This document shows positions 26,532-35,483 of a DNA stretch of 64,000 bases, piece after piece. How positions within the stretch are numbered: the stretch's first letter is position 1; every line of letters begins with the position of its first letter. The DNA is taken from the NCBI GenBank assembly GCA_049290495.1, contig JBATNV010000061.1, positions 1-64,000 of the forward strand, read 5' to 3'. The notes under the pieces are model-generated. The model made no database searches. It worked only from the letters and a program-made list of their open reading frames with translations, and was not told the DNA's origin. The position numbers and the translations under genes are program-made. The stretch comes from SHZI01 sp049290495. GTDB lineage: Bacteria; Pseudomonadota; Gammaproteobacteria; Steroidobacterales; GCA-2729495.

Positions 26532-28577
26532 TCAGAGCAGGGGAACCAGCAGCAGGGCCACGATGTTGATGATCTTGATCAACGGGTTGATGGCCGGGCC
26601 GGCGGTGTCCTTGTAGGGGTCGCCGACCGTGTCGCCGGTGACCGCGGCCTTGTGTGCCTCGGAGCCTTTGCCGCCGAAGTTGCCCTCCTCGATGTACTTC
26701 TTGGCATTGTCCCAGGCGCCACCGCCGGTACACATCGAGATGGCGACGAACAGACCGGTGACGATGGTGCCGATCAGCAGGCCACCGAGTGCGCGGATGC
26801 CGGCACCCGGACCCATCAGCAGGTTCATGCCGAAGCCGACAACCACCGGTACCAGGATCGGCAGCAGTGACGGGATGATCATCTCCTTGATCGCCGCACG
26901 GGTCAGGAGGTCAACGGCCCGCGTGTAGTCTGGCTTGCCGGTGCCCTCCATGATGCCCTTGATTTCCTTGAACTGCCGGCGCACCTCGATCACCACCGAA
27001 GCTGCAGCGCGACCGACAGCTTCCATCGCCATAGCGCCGAACAGATAGGGGACCATGCCGCCGATGAACAGGCCGATGATCACGGCCGGGTCGGACAGGC
27101 TGAAGACTTCCAGCTTGCCGGCAGCTTCGAGGTTGTGGGTGTAGTCGGCAAACAGCACGAGTGCCGCCAGACCAGCTGAACCGATGGCATAGCCCTTGGT
27201 AACAGCCTTGGTCGTGTTGCCGACGGCATCCAGCGCATCGGTGACGGTGCGCACGTTCTTGGGCAGGCCGGCCATTTCGGCGATGCCGCCGCCGTTGTCC
27301 GTGATCGGACCGTAGGCGTCGAGTGCCACGACCATGCCTGTCATCGACAGCATGGCTGTCGCAGCAATGGCGATGCCGTAAAGATCTCCAATTTCGTAGG
27401 CGGCCCAGATTGCGGCGCAGACGGCCAGCACCGGCAGCGCGGTAGATTTCATGGACACCGCAAGGCCGGCGATAACGTTCGTGCCGTGACCGGTCTGCGA
27501 GGCTGCGGCGACGTAACGTACCGGGCCGTATTCGGTGGCCGTGTAGTACTCGGTGATCCAGATTAGGGCTCCGGTCAGTACCAGGCCGACCACCGCGCAG
27601 GCAAACAGGTTGGTAGCCGATTCACCCATCATCATCTGGCTTACGGGCCAGAATGCAGCCAGGGCCAGAATTCCCGAAACCGCCACGCCGCGATAGAGCG
27701 CGTTCATGATTTTGCCGCCTTCGCGTGCGGTGACGAAGAAGGTACCGACGATGGAGGCGATGATCGATACCGCGCCGAGGACTAGCGGGTAGAGGATATA
27801 GCTCAAGTCGATGCCGCCGTCCGCGCCCTTGAAGAGAAGTCCGCCCAGCACCATCGTCGCAACCACGGTGACCGCGTAGGTTTCAAACAGGTCAGCGGCC
27901 ATGCCCGCGCAGTCACCAACGTTGTCACCGACGTTGTCGGCGATTACGGCCGGGTTACGGGGGTCGTCTTCTGGAATGCCGGCTTCAACCTTGCCGACCA
28001 GGTCGGCGCCGACGTCAGCGCCCTTGGTGAAGATGCCACCGCCAAGCCGCGCGAAGATCGAGATCAGTGAACCGCCAAAGGCCAGGCCGATCAGCGAGTG
28101 CAGGGCTGCCTCGTCACCGATGATGCCCCGCATCACGCCAAAGTAACCGGCGACGCCAAGCAGGCCGAGTCCGACCACGAGCATGCCGGTGATCGCACCG
28201 CCCCGGAAGGCGATCTGCAGCGCGGGGTTCAGGCCGATGCCGGCCGCATGCGCAGTGCGCACATTGGCGCGAACCGATACGTTCATGCCGATGAACCCGG
28301 CAGCGCCGGAGAGCACTGCGCCGACGACAAAGCCGCCGGCTGTCGCTGCGCCGAGCGCCAGCGCGAGGATGATTGCCAGTACCACGCCGACAATCGCGAT
28401 CGTGATGTATTGCCGGTTGAGATAGGCCTGGGCACCGGCCTGTATGGCTGCCGCGATTTCCTGCATGCGGTCGTTGCCGGGTGACTGGGCAATGATCCAG
28501 CGCGCCATCAGGCCACCATAGATCAGGGCAAGCAGGGAAGCGCCAATGGCCAGCGAAATGGCCAGGTCGGTTGACAT
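26532..28577 (-). CDS. hppA: Proton-translocating pyrophosphatase, K+-insensitive
   Basis: 681 residues, about 15-16 membrane helices. Couples hydrolysis of inorganic pyrophosphate to H+ export across the inner membrane. Substrate-binding acidic motifs are intact: DVGADLVGKVEAG, DNVGDNVGDCAGMAADLFE, DAYGPITDNGG. In DAVGNTTKAVTKGYAIG the Lys after GNTT is the K+-independence marker (K+-dependent enzymes have Ala). ATG start with GGAGG 8 bases upstream. Directly downstream of the PPi-dependent phosphofructokinase on the same strand (197-base gap), a pairing known in methanotrophs. Confidence 0.95.
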   Translation of the reverse strand: MSTDLAISLAIGASLLALIYGGLMARWIIAQSPGNDRMQEIAAAIQAGAQAYLNRQYITIAIVGVVLAIILALALGAATAGGFVVGAVLSGAAGFIGMNVSVRANVRTAHAAGIGLNPALQIAFRGGAITGMLVVGLGLLGVAGYFGVMRGIIGDEAALHSLIGLAFGGSLISIFARLGGGIFTKGADVGADLVGKVEAGIPEDDPRNPAVIADNVGDNVGDCAGMAADLFETYAVTVVATMVLGGLLFKGADGGIDLSYILYPLVLGAVSIIASIVGTFFVTAREGGKIMNALYRGVAVSGILALAAFWPVSQMMMGESATNLFACAVVGLVLTGALIWITEYYTATEYGPVRYVAAASQTGHGTNVIAGLAVSMKSTALPVLAVCAAIWAAYEIGDLYGIAIAATAMLSMTGMVVALDAYGPITDNGGGIAEMAGLPKNVRTVTDALDAVGNTTKAVTKGYAIGSAGLAALVLFADYTHNLEAAGKLEVFSLSDPAVIIGLFIGGMVPYLFGAMAMEAVGRAAASVVIEVRRQFKEIKGIMEGTGKPDYTRAVDLLTRAAIKEMIIPSLLPILVPVVVGFGMNLLMGPGAGIRALGGLLIGTIVTGLFVAISMCTGGGAWDNAKKYIEEGNFGGKGSEAHKAAVTGDTVGDPYKDTAGPAINPLIKIINIVALLLVPLL

Positions 28578-28774
28578 GGTCTAGTCCTCCAAGACGACTC
28601 AAATTGGAGCCAGGCTGGTTTTTTTTGCCTGGCGCAGATGCCCCCGGAATCCGCTTTTTTAGCAGTAGATCCCACCCGGGCCGAGGGCCGTAGGCGGGCC
28701 GGAAAAAAGGCGCGCAATCATAGCACTAAAGCGCGGCAGCGCCAGACGGCAACCGGATTTCCCTGTCGCCGCAC

Positions 28775-30031
28775 TCAGCGTCGTGTCGGCAGCTTTTTCT
28801 TAACGGCGATGCCTTTGAGGCTGACATATGCCGGCAGCCCGTCCTTGTAGGGCGGGTAGTCCTCACCCTGGATCAGCGGAGCCAGGTAGCGGCGAGCCGC
28901 CGCCGTGATGCCAAAGCCATCGCGGCTGATATACGAGCGCGGCATCATCTTTTCGTGATTGGCCACCTGGTCGAGGGGCGCCGTGCCGATGGTCCAGCGG
29001 TAGGGCCGGTCGGATTTCCGGACGATGGCCGGCATGACAGAATTCATGCCCCGCAGGGCCAGTTCGACGGCCGCCTTGCCGACTGCGTAGGCCTGTTCGA
29101 CGTCCACCCGTGAGGCGATGTGACGGGCCGAGCGCTGCAGGTAGTCGGCGATCGCATAGTGATACTTGAGCTTGAGCTCATCCCGGACCAGCGCGGCCAG
29201 CACCGGCGCCACACCGCCGAGCTGCTTGTGGCCAAACGCATCGCTGGTGCCGGCATCGGCCAGGAAGCGGCCGTCGGCGTAGCGGGCGCCTTCGCTGACG
29301 ACGACCACGCAATAGTCGTACTTGCGTACGCACTCGCTGACCCGTTTCAGGAAGGCAGCCCGGTCAAAGGGTATTTCCGGGAACAGGATGATGTGTGGCG
29401 CGTCACCCGCTTTCTCGCCGGCCAGTCCGGAGGCAGCCGCAATCCAACCGGCGTGGCGGCCCATGACCTCGAGGATGAACACCTTGGTGGAGGTGCGCGA
29501 CATCGACATCACGTCGAGCGCTGCCTCGCGTGTCGAGATGGCGATGTATTTGGCAACCGAGCCGAAGCCCGGGCAGGTGTCGGTGATGGGCAGATCGTTG
29601 TCTACTGTCTTGGGCACGTGGATCGCAATGATCGGGTAGCCGAGACGCTCACCGAGTTGCGATACCTTCAGGCAGGTATCGGCTGAGTCGCCGCCGCCGT
29701 TGTAGAAAAAGTAGCCGATATCGTGGGCACGAAACACTTCGATGAGGCGCATGTACTCGGCACGATTTTCGTCGAGGCCCTTCAGCTTGTAGCGGGCCGA
29801 GCCGAATGCGCCACCTGGGGTGTAGCGCAGGCCGGCGATGGCGCGTGCGCTTTCCTTGCTGGTGTCGATCAGGTTCTCGTCGAGAGCGCCGAGGATGCCG
29901 TTGCGTCCCGCATAAAGCTTGCCGATCCGGTCGCGATGCTTGCGTGCAGTCTCGATCACTCCGCAGGCGGAGGCGTTGATAACGGCGGTAACACCGCCGG
30001 ACTGGGCATAGAACGCGTTCCGCTTCGGCAT
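28775..30031 (-). CDS. pfp: Pyrophosphate-dependent 6-phosphofructokinase
   Basis: 418 residues. Interconverts fructose 6-phosphate and fructose 1,6-bisphosphate with PPi as phosphoryl donor; reversible, unlike ATP-PFK. The nucleotide-loop motif is NGGGDSADT (residues 111-119) and the active-site loop PKTVDND (140-146) has Lys where ATP-dependent enzymes have Gly (PGTIDND), the accepted sign of PPi use. MGRHAGWIAA is also conserved. ATG preceded by AGGAG. Upstream of hppA, so PPi made in biosynthesis can be used for glycolysis or ion pumping. Some family members also act on sedoheptulose phosphate. Confidence 0.92.
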   Translation of the reverse strand: MPKRNAFYAQSGGVTAVINASACGVIETARKHRDRIGKLYAGRNGILGALDENLIDTSKESARAIAGLRYTPGGAFGSARYKLKGLDENRAEYMRLIEVFRAHDIGYFFYNGGGDSADTCLKVSQLGERLGYPIIAIHVPKTVDNDLPITDTCPGFGSVAKYIAISTREAALDVMSMSRTSTKVFILEVMGRHAGWIAAASGLAGEKAGDAPHIILFPEIPFDRAAFLKRVSECVRKYDYCVVVVSEGARYADGRFLADAGTSDAFGHKQLGGVAPVLAALVRDELKLKYHYAIADYLQRSARHIASRVDVEQAYAVGKAAVELALRGMNSVMPAIVRKSDRPYRWTIGTAPLDQVANHEKMMPRSYISRDGFGITAAARRYLAPLIQGEDYPPYKDGLPAYVSLKGIAVKKKLPTRR

Positions 30032-30223
30032 GGCAGGGGCTCTCCTGAAGTGTTTTTATGAAGTGAAAACTAGCATAACGGCGCCAGTTCCGCGTTTGTC
30101 CGCCATGCCGGCGAGCTGCAGCCCTGGTCGAACCGAGAGACGCAATCCCGGCCTGCGGTTTGACGCGGCGAAGCCTGTCACTGTAGTTTACGCGGCCTCT
30201 CTATTCCGATCAGGAGCGCCCAA

Positions 30224-30868
30224 TTGCGCATCGTCTTTCTTGGCGCGCCGGGTTCCGGCAAGGGCACGCAGGCCCAGCGACTCATGGCTGAGCGCCACAT
30301 CCCGCAGGTCTCTACCGGCGACCTGCTGCGCGAGTCCGTCGCAGCGGGCACCGAGCTCGGTCGCAAGGCGAAGGCCGCCATGGATGCCGGTGAGCTGGTT
30401 TCCGACGACATCGTGCTGGGAATCATCCGCGAGCGGCTGCAGCAAGCCGACGCCGCGGCCGGCTTCGTACTCGACGGTTTTCCGCGCAATCTGGCCCAGG
30501 CCACTGCACTGGAAGACGTCCTCGCCGGGATCGGCCAACCGCTGGATGCCGCCGTACTCATCGACGTCGAATTCGACATCCTGATGAAGCGACTCACGGG
30601 CCGCCGCACCTGCTCGGTTACCGGCAAATTGCTGAACATCTACTTCTCGCCCAAGTCCGAGCTGGATGCCTGCCTGAAAGCTGGCGGCGAACTCGTGCAG
30701 CGCGCTGACGATAATGAAGAAACGATCGGCAACCGGCTCAAGGTATACCGCGCCCAGACCGAACCGCTGGTCGAACACTACGAGGCTGCAGGCCTGCTGC
30801 GTACGATCAGTGGCCAGGGCAGCGTGGATGAGGTCTATCAGCGGATACAGCAGGCGCTCAAGGCCTGA
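30224..30868 (+). CDS. adk: Adenylate kinase
   Basis: 214 residues, long-type enzyme, AMP + ATP to 2 ADP. Walker A loop GAPGSGKGTQ, AMP-binding STGDLLRESV, FVLDGFPRNLAQA and the LID (GRRTCSVTGKLLN...ELVQRADDN) without the four zinc-binding Cys of Gram-positive forms. The start is TTG at 30224 with AGGAG 7 bases upstream; no ATG gives a complete P-loop. Its neighbours pfp and hppA also deal with adenylate/pyrophosphate balance, though it is transcribed divergently from them. Confidence 0.95.
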   Translation: MRIVFLGAPGSGKGTQAQRLMAERHIPQVSTGDLLRESVAAGTELGRKAKAAMDAGELVSDDIVLGIIRERLQQADAAAGFVLDGFPRNLAQATALEDVLAGIGQPLDAAVLIDVEFDILMKRLTGRRTCSVTGKLLNIYFSPKSELDACLKAGGELVQRADDNEETIGNRLKVYRAQTEPLVEHYEAAGLLRTISGQGSVDEVYQRIQQALKA

Positions 30869-30888
30869 CAACGGCTGAAAACAGCGCC

Positions 30889-32004
30889 TCAGGCGTTACC
30901 GATGGCTGCGAGCAGCGCCTCGCCGATCACTGATCGCCGCCAGCCCGAGAGCGGGCGCACCTCGCGTTCGCCGCGGATCAGTGCGGTGAGATCCTTCCGT
31001 GTGGCAAGGATTTCCGGCACCACGTTCAGCGCCTTCGCCACCTCATCGACCACTTTAGCCAGGCGTTTGATCTCAGCCGGATCGATCAGCTCAGGGCGCA
31101 TTTCCTGGCACAGGTCGGTACCTCCCGCGAGGTCATCCGCAGCTGCCGCCAGCTCGGCGAGCAGCGCGCCCGCCTGACGCCGCACCACGCCCGCCGGCAA
31201 ATCTTCGCAGTTCGCCAGGGTGGCTTCGTCGCGCGGATTGCGCTGTGCGATGTCCAGTAGCGCGCGATCGCTGAGGATCCACTGCCGTGGCCGGTCGGCG
31301 CGGATCGCCTGTTCCTCCCGCCAGCGGGCCAGGCGTCGTGCTCGCAACTGTACGGCGACCGGCATGCGCGGCAAACCGGACAGGCGACGCCACGCGCCCT
31401 CGGGGTCGTTCTGGTACAGGACAGGATCGACGAGTCGTGCGCTGTCCTCAATGGCCCAGGAATAGCGTCCGAGGCGCTCGAGTTCCTCGCAGAGCAAAGC
31501 ATGCACGGTGGGTAGGTGGATGACATCCGTGTTGGCGTAGGCGATCAATTCGGGGCGCAGCGGCCGCTGTGACCAGTCCGCCCGCGTGTGGGTCTTGTCG
31601 ACATCGACGTCCAGCAGCGCCTTGACGAGTGCGGCATAACCGATCTGGGCGGGATGACCGACCAGCGCGGCTGCGATCTGCGTGTCGAACAGCGGCTGTG
31701 GCAGGTGCTGGTGGCTGACCCACGCAACTTCGAGATCCTGTTTTGCCGCGTGCAGCACGCGCACGCCGGTGCCGGAGCAGAGGATGTCCCACAGCGGACT
31801 CGTATCGAGCCCCGCCAGCTCATCGACGCAGAATACCTGTGAGCCGGCTGCAATCTGCACCAGGCAGAGGCGCGGCGTAAACTGTGTGGTACGCGCAAAC
31901 TCGGTATCGACGGCGATGAGGCCGTCGCGCGAAATTGCCGCACAGGCGTCTTCAAGCTGGGATTGCTGATCGACCAGTGCGCCGGTCTGGATAAGGGCTG
32001 GCAT
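30889..32004 (-). CDS. rnd: Ribonuclease D
   Basis: 371 residues. 3'-5' exoribonuclease that trims tRNA precursors. DEDDy active site: DTEF (Exo I), HAAKQDLEV (Exo II) and YANTDVIHLP with the Tyr/Asp of Exo III, then an HRDC domain (about residues 195-275, including RADRPRQWILSDRALLDIAQ split by conserved positions). ATG 32004 gives an N-terminus like E. coli Rnd; in-frame starts at 32034 and 32043 would overlap the divergent gene region. Converges on adk with a 20-base gap. Confidence 0.92.
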   Translation of the reverse strand: MPALIQTGALVDQQSQLEDACAAISRDGLIAVDTEFARTTQFTPRLCLVQIAAGSQVFCVDELAGLDTSPLWDILCSGTGVRVLHAAKQDLEVAWVSHQHLPQPLFDTQIAAALVGHPAQIGYAALVKALLDVDVDKTHTRADWSQRPLRPELIAYANTDVIHLPTVHALLCEELERLGRYSWAIEDSARLVDPVLYQNDPEGAWRRLSGLPRMPVAVQLRARRLARWREEQAIRADRPRQWILSDRALLDIAQRNPRDEATLANCEDLPAGVVRRQAGALLAELAAAADDLAGGTDLCQEMRPELIDPAEIKRLAKVVDEVAKALNVVPEILATRKDLTALIRGEREVRPLSGWRRSVIGEALLAAIGNA

Positions 32005-32069
32005 AAACGCGGAGTGTAGTGGATCATCGTCCATTCCCACCACGGTTACGGATTGCGCGGCTGCAGACG

Positions 32070-32588
32070 ATGCTCGCCATCATCGACTTTTTCCTGCAGA
32101 TCACACTGCGCCGCCGGGGTCCGGAAGATCTGCCGGCTTCGCGTTTTCTGCTGCTTTCGTCGGCCCTGTGCTATGCCATCGTGCAGATGTTTTTGGCCCT
32201 GCCGATCTACAGCCTGTCGGTCATGCTGTTCAGAAGTGTCCTGATCGATATCGGTCTGCTGTGCCTCTGTGTTTGGGGTCTCTTGTGGCTTACGCGGCAC
32301 ATGTCACGGTCCGGGCAGACGCTGACGGCATTTTTCGGTACCGGCGCATTGCTCGGCGTGCTGATGCTGCCCTTCAATTACTGGCTTGATGCGCTGTCTG
32401 TGCCCGGTCAGGCGGCTTTGCTGCCGACGGCGGGCCTGCTCGCGATCGTCAGCTGGTCGCTGGTGGTCAACGGGCACATCTTTTCCCGTGCGCTGTCGAT
32501 ACCTTTTGTGGCAGGTCTCATGCTTTCACTTGCATACTTCTTTCTGAATTACCTGGTTTTCTGGCAGCTCGGACCACCGCCTGCCTGA
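32070..32588 (+). CDS. Hypothetical membrane protein (about five helices)
   Basis: 172 residues; not confidently recognised. A short cytosolic start (MLAIIDFFLQITLRRRGPED) is followed by about five hydrophobic segments (roughly 30-50, 58-78, 87-107, 115-135, 145-165) and a Pro-rich end. The overall plan resembles small Yip1-type membrane proteins, without a motif to prove it. ATG 32070 is preferred because it follows the divergent rnd start without overlap; an in-frame GTG at 32019 exists. Lies 12 bases upstream of mpl and is likely cotranscribed with it. Confidence 0.6.
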   Translation: MLAIIDFFLQITLRRRGPEDLPASRFLLLSSALCYAIVQMFLALPIYSLSVMLFRSVLIDIGLLCLCVWGLLWLTRHMSRSGQTLTAFFGTGALLGVLMLPFNYWLDALSVPGQAALLPTAGLLAIVSWSLVVNGHIFSRALSIPFVAGLMLSLAYFFLNYLVFWQLGPPPA

Positions 32589-32600
32589 GGCGCTTTTTGC

Positions 32601-33965
32601 ATGCAGCATGTACACATACTTGGCGTTTGCGGCACTTTCATGGGCGGCGTCGCGGCGATCGCCCGCGAGGCCGGGTTCCGCGTCACCGGTTCAGATCGCA
32701 ATATCTATCCGCCGATGAGCGAGCAGCTGGCCCGGCTGGGCGTCGAGCTGATCGAAGGTTATGAAGCCGCGCAGCTCACACCTGCGCCCGACATGGTGGT
32801 GGTCGGCAATGTGATGACGCGCGGCATGCAGGTCATCGAGGAACTGCTCAATCGTCGTATCCCGTACATGTCTGGCCCCGAGTGGCTGGCAACGACGGTG
32901 CTGCGCGATCGGCTGGTGATCGGTGTGTCGGGTACGCACGGCAAGACCACGACCACCAGTCTGGTGGCCTGGATACTTGAATATGCCGGACGCAATGCGG
33001 GTTTTCTGATCGGCGGCGTGCCGGCAGATTTCGAATTCTCGGCGCGGCTTGGCAAGGATCCGGTATTCGTCATCGAAGCCGACGAGTACGACACGGCGTT
33101 CTTCGACAAGCGCGCGAAGTTTCTCCTATACCGGCCACAGACGCTGATCATCAACAATCTGGAATTCGATCACGCGGATATCTATCCGGACCTCGCGGCG
33201 ATCACCCGGCAGTTTCACCAGCTGGTCCGTGCGATTCCAGGCAACGGCACACTGATCGTGCCCGGCAAGGATGCCAACGTCGATGCGCTTCTGAAGCTCG
33301 GTTGCTGGACGCCGCTGCAGCGCTTTGCCAGCAGTAGCGGCACTGTGGCTGAGTGGACAGCCATTGAAGATCCGCCGGGCACCCTGTGCATCCAGCATCA
33401 GGGCGCAGAAGTGGGTCGCTGTGACTGGCAGTTGTCCGGTTCGCATAACGCCGAGAATGCGCTCGCAGCGCTGCTGGCTGCTGTCTCGGTCGGTGTCGCG
33501 CCAGCCGTTGCGATCGAAGCCATCGCGCGCTTCGGCGGCGTGCGTCGCCGGCTACAGCGTCTCGGTACCTTCAACGGCGTGCAGCTCTTTGATGATTTTG
33601 CGCATCATCCGACCGCCATTCGCCGCACGCTCGAGGCGATCCGCGGGCGTGCCGATGTGCGCCGGGTGATCGCAGTGTTTGAGCCGCGTTCGAACAGCAT
33701 GAAGCTCGGCGTCTATCAGGACACGCTGGCGGCCGCGCTTTCGGCTGCGGATCTCGCCTGGATACTTCGGCCGGCGGGCCTGCGCTGGGATCTGGATGCC
33801 GAGTTCCTTGATGCACCGCAGGTGCGGGTCTGTGCCGACACCGCTGCCATCGTGCGTGAGCTGGTCGCTGCCGGACAGCCTGGCGATGCTGTCGTCGTCA
33901 TGAGCAACGGTGATTTCCAGGGCATTCACGGCCAGCTGGCGACCGCGCTCGGCGCCACTGAATGA
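32601..33965 (+). CDS. mpl: UDP-N-acetylmuramate:L-alanyl-gamma-D-glutamyl-meso-diaminopimelate ligase
   Basis: 454 residues, Mur ligase family. Recycles the murein tripeptide by joining it to UDP-MurNAc. N-terminal HILGVCGTFMGGVA, the ATP-binding P-loop GVSGTHGKTTTTSL (about residues 109-122), VIEADEYDTAFFDKR, NNLEFDHADIYPD and the C-terminal FDDFAHHPTAI are typical of Mpl rather than MurC. Indicates active peptidoglycan recycling. Followed 22 bases on by the Lon-N-domain gene. Confidence 0.95.
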   Translation: MQHVHILGVCGTFMGGVAAIAREAGFRVTGSDRNIYPPMSEQLARLGVELIEGYEAAQLTPAPDMVVVGNVMTRGMQVIEELLNRRIPYMSGPEWLATTVLRDRLVIGVSGTHGKTTTTSLVAWILEYAGRNAGFLIGGVPADFEFSARLGKDPVFVIEADEYDTAFFDKRAKFLLYRPQTLIINNLEFDHADIYPDLAAITRQFHQLVRAIPGNGTLIVPGKDANVDALLKLGCWTPLQRFASSSGTVAEWTAIEDPPGTLCIQHQGAEVGRCDWQLSGSHNAENALAALLAAVSVGVAPAVAIEAIARFGGVRRRLQRLGTFNGVQLFDDFAHHPTAIRRTLEAIRGRADVRRVIAVFEPRSNSMKLGVYQDTLAAALSAADLAWILRPAGLRWDLDAEFLDAPQVRVCADTAAIVRELVAAGQPGDAVVVMSNGDFQGIHGQLATALGATE

Positions 33966-33987
33966 AGGTGCCTGCGGTGACGCGCCG

Positions 33988-34581
33988 ATGACACGCATGA
34001 CCATTCCGCTGTTCCCGCTGAACGCCGTGCTGTTCCCCGACGGCCCCCTGCCACTGCGAATCTTCGAAGCCCGCTATCTCGACATGATCAGCCGCTGTCT
34101 GCGCGAGGAAAGCAGTTTTGGTGTGGTGCAGATCTGCAGTGGTACGGATGTCGGCGAGGTGGAGACTGCAGACGTGGGAACCCTGGCGCGGATCGTGGAC
34201 TGGTATCAGGGCAGCGACGGGATTCTGGGTATTACGGCGCGCGGCACGCGCAAATTCCAGCTGCACGACATCAGCCGTCAGACGGACGGGTTGTATGTTG
34301 GCGAGGTCGGGCTACTTGCCGAGGAGCCGTGCCTGAAGTTGCCGGAGGAATTCAAACCCATGGCCGCACTGCTCGAAACCGTGATCGACGATCTGGGCCG
34401 GCTTTATGACGCTATCGACAAGCACTATGACGATGCAGCATGGGTCGGCTACCGGCTCGCGGAGATCCTGCCGATGCCCTCGGCAGAGAAGCAGAGCTGT
34501 CTGGAGCTTCTGGATCCGATCGAGCGTCTGCACGCACTGCGCCCCATGCTGCGCCCCTTTCGTCACGAGCGCGGACAGTAG
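33988..34581 (+). CDS. Lon protease N-terminal-domain (LON substrate-binding) protein
   Basis: 197 residues. The protein consists of a stand-alone LON N-terminal domain (IPLFPLNAVLFPDGPLPLRI, then FEARYLDM and FGVVQI), with no AAA+ or protease domain. Such proteins occur widely in Proteobacteria; the function is unproven, possibly binding of unfolded or specific substrates. ATG 33988 is used because it begins the conserved block; upstream in-frame codons lie within mpl. A second ATG is at 33997. Converges on the TraB/GumN gene with a 27-base gap. Confidence 0.85.
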   Translation: MTRMTIPLFPLNAVLFPDGPLPLRIFEARYLDMISRCLREESSFGVVQICSGTDVGEVETADVGTLARIVDWYQGSDGILGITARGTRKFQLHDISRQTDGLYVGEVGLLAEEPCLKLPEEFKPMAALLETVIDDLGRLYDAIDKHYDDAAWVGYRLAEILPMPSAEKQSCLELLDPIERLHALRPMLRPFRHERGQ

Positions 34582-34608
34582 TCCTGCCGTTGATCCAGTG
34601 GCGCGGAC

Positions 34609-35481
34609 TCAGCGGGTCTGTACCGGTCTGGTTTTCAGGCCGTCTCTGGCCAGCATGCTGAGCACGCTGTCCTCGCCGACCAGGTGCAGTGTTCCGATGA
34701 CGACCAGGTAGTCCTGTGAATCGTTGGCGAGTGCGGCGATCGCGCGACTGAAGCCTTCGTTGCGCCTGAGGATCAGGCTCCGGTAGACCTCGGGCTGGTC
34801 GCGGACGCTGTCAAGCATTTCGCGATCGAGTGCGGGCACATCGCCGGCTTTCCAGGCACTGATCATGTCATCGACTTCGTCGCCGATGGTGCCGGCTTCT
34901 TCGAGCGTCAGCAGCAGGAAAGTGCGTTGTGCAGCGGGCGACAGCGCATCGAGTGCCTTCAACTGCCCTTCAAGCGTTTCCAGTCCGCGAATTTCCTTCC
35001 CGGCTTTCTTCGCGTCTACCACGATCTGGTTTTCCACACCGCGGGATGGATCGAAGCCGAGCTGGTCGAGGCGCAGCTGCGTGACGACGACGGCTGCATA
35101 CCACGGCTCGAACGGCGCCAGCGACGACATATCGATACCGATTTTCTGTGCTTGTTCCAGCGCGCTGCTCCAGGCCGCGGAACCGAGCAGTTCGGGCAGC
35201 TGCCGGCCGCGCGGATCGCGGGCCAGCCCGGCGACGGTCGCTGAGGTCGCGACCGTATCCATGTCGTCCATGTCGAGTTCCATGTACACGACATCTGCCG
35301 CGTCGACTGCCTTGGCGATGGCAGGGTCGAGCGGGTAGTCAGAGGGACGCAGCGTGTGGATCGAGCCGAGCAGCAGTATGTGATTCCGGGTGCCAGTGAC
35401 TTCCCAGAGGGGCAGGGCGACAGCGCTGCTGGCAGCGAGCCATACAGCGATCAACAGCACGGCCACGCGTCTGATCGACAT
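34609..35481 (-). CDS. TraB/GumN family protein (putative exported)
   Basis: 290 residues. A signal-peptide-like start (MSIRRVAVLLIAVWLAASSAVA) is followed by a TraB/GumN (Tiki-like) domain: LWEVTGTRNHILLLGSIHTL with the GSIH motif, YMELDMDD, and C-terminal VVIGTLHLVGEDSVLSML. Eukaryotic Tiki relatives are metalloproteases with the same motifs, but bacterial activity is not established. ATG 35481 is chosen because it opens the signal peptide. It begins 2 bases after the stop of the cpdA-like gene, so the two are cotranscribed. Confidence 0.85.
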   Translation of the reverse strand: MSIRRVAVLLIAVWLAASSAVALPLWEVTGTRNHILLLGSIHTLRPSDYPLDPAIAKAVDAADVVYMELDMDDMDTVATSATVAGLARDPRGRQLPELLGSAAWSSALEQAQKIGIDMSSLAPFEPWYAAVVVTQLRLDQLGFDPSRGVENQIVVDAKKAGKEIRGLETLEGQLKALDALSPAAQRTFLLLTLEEAGTIGDEVDDMISAWKAGDVPALDREMLDSVRDQPEVYRSLILRRNEGFSRAIAALANDSQDYLVVIGTLHLVGEDSVLSMLARDGLKTRPVQTR

Positions 35482-35483
35482 TT

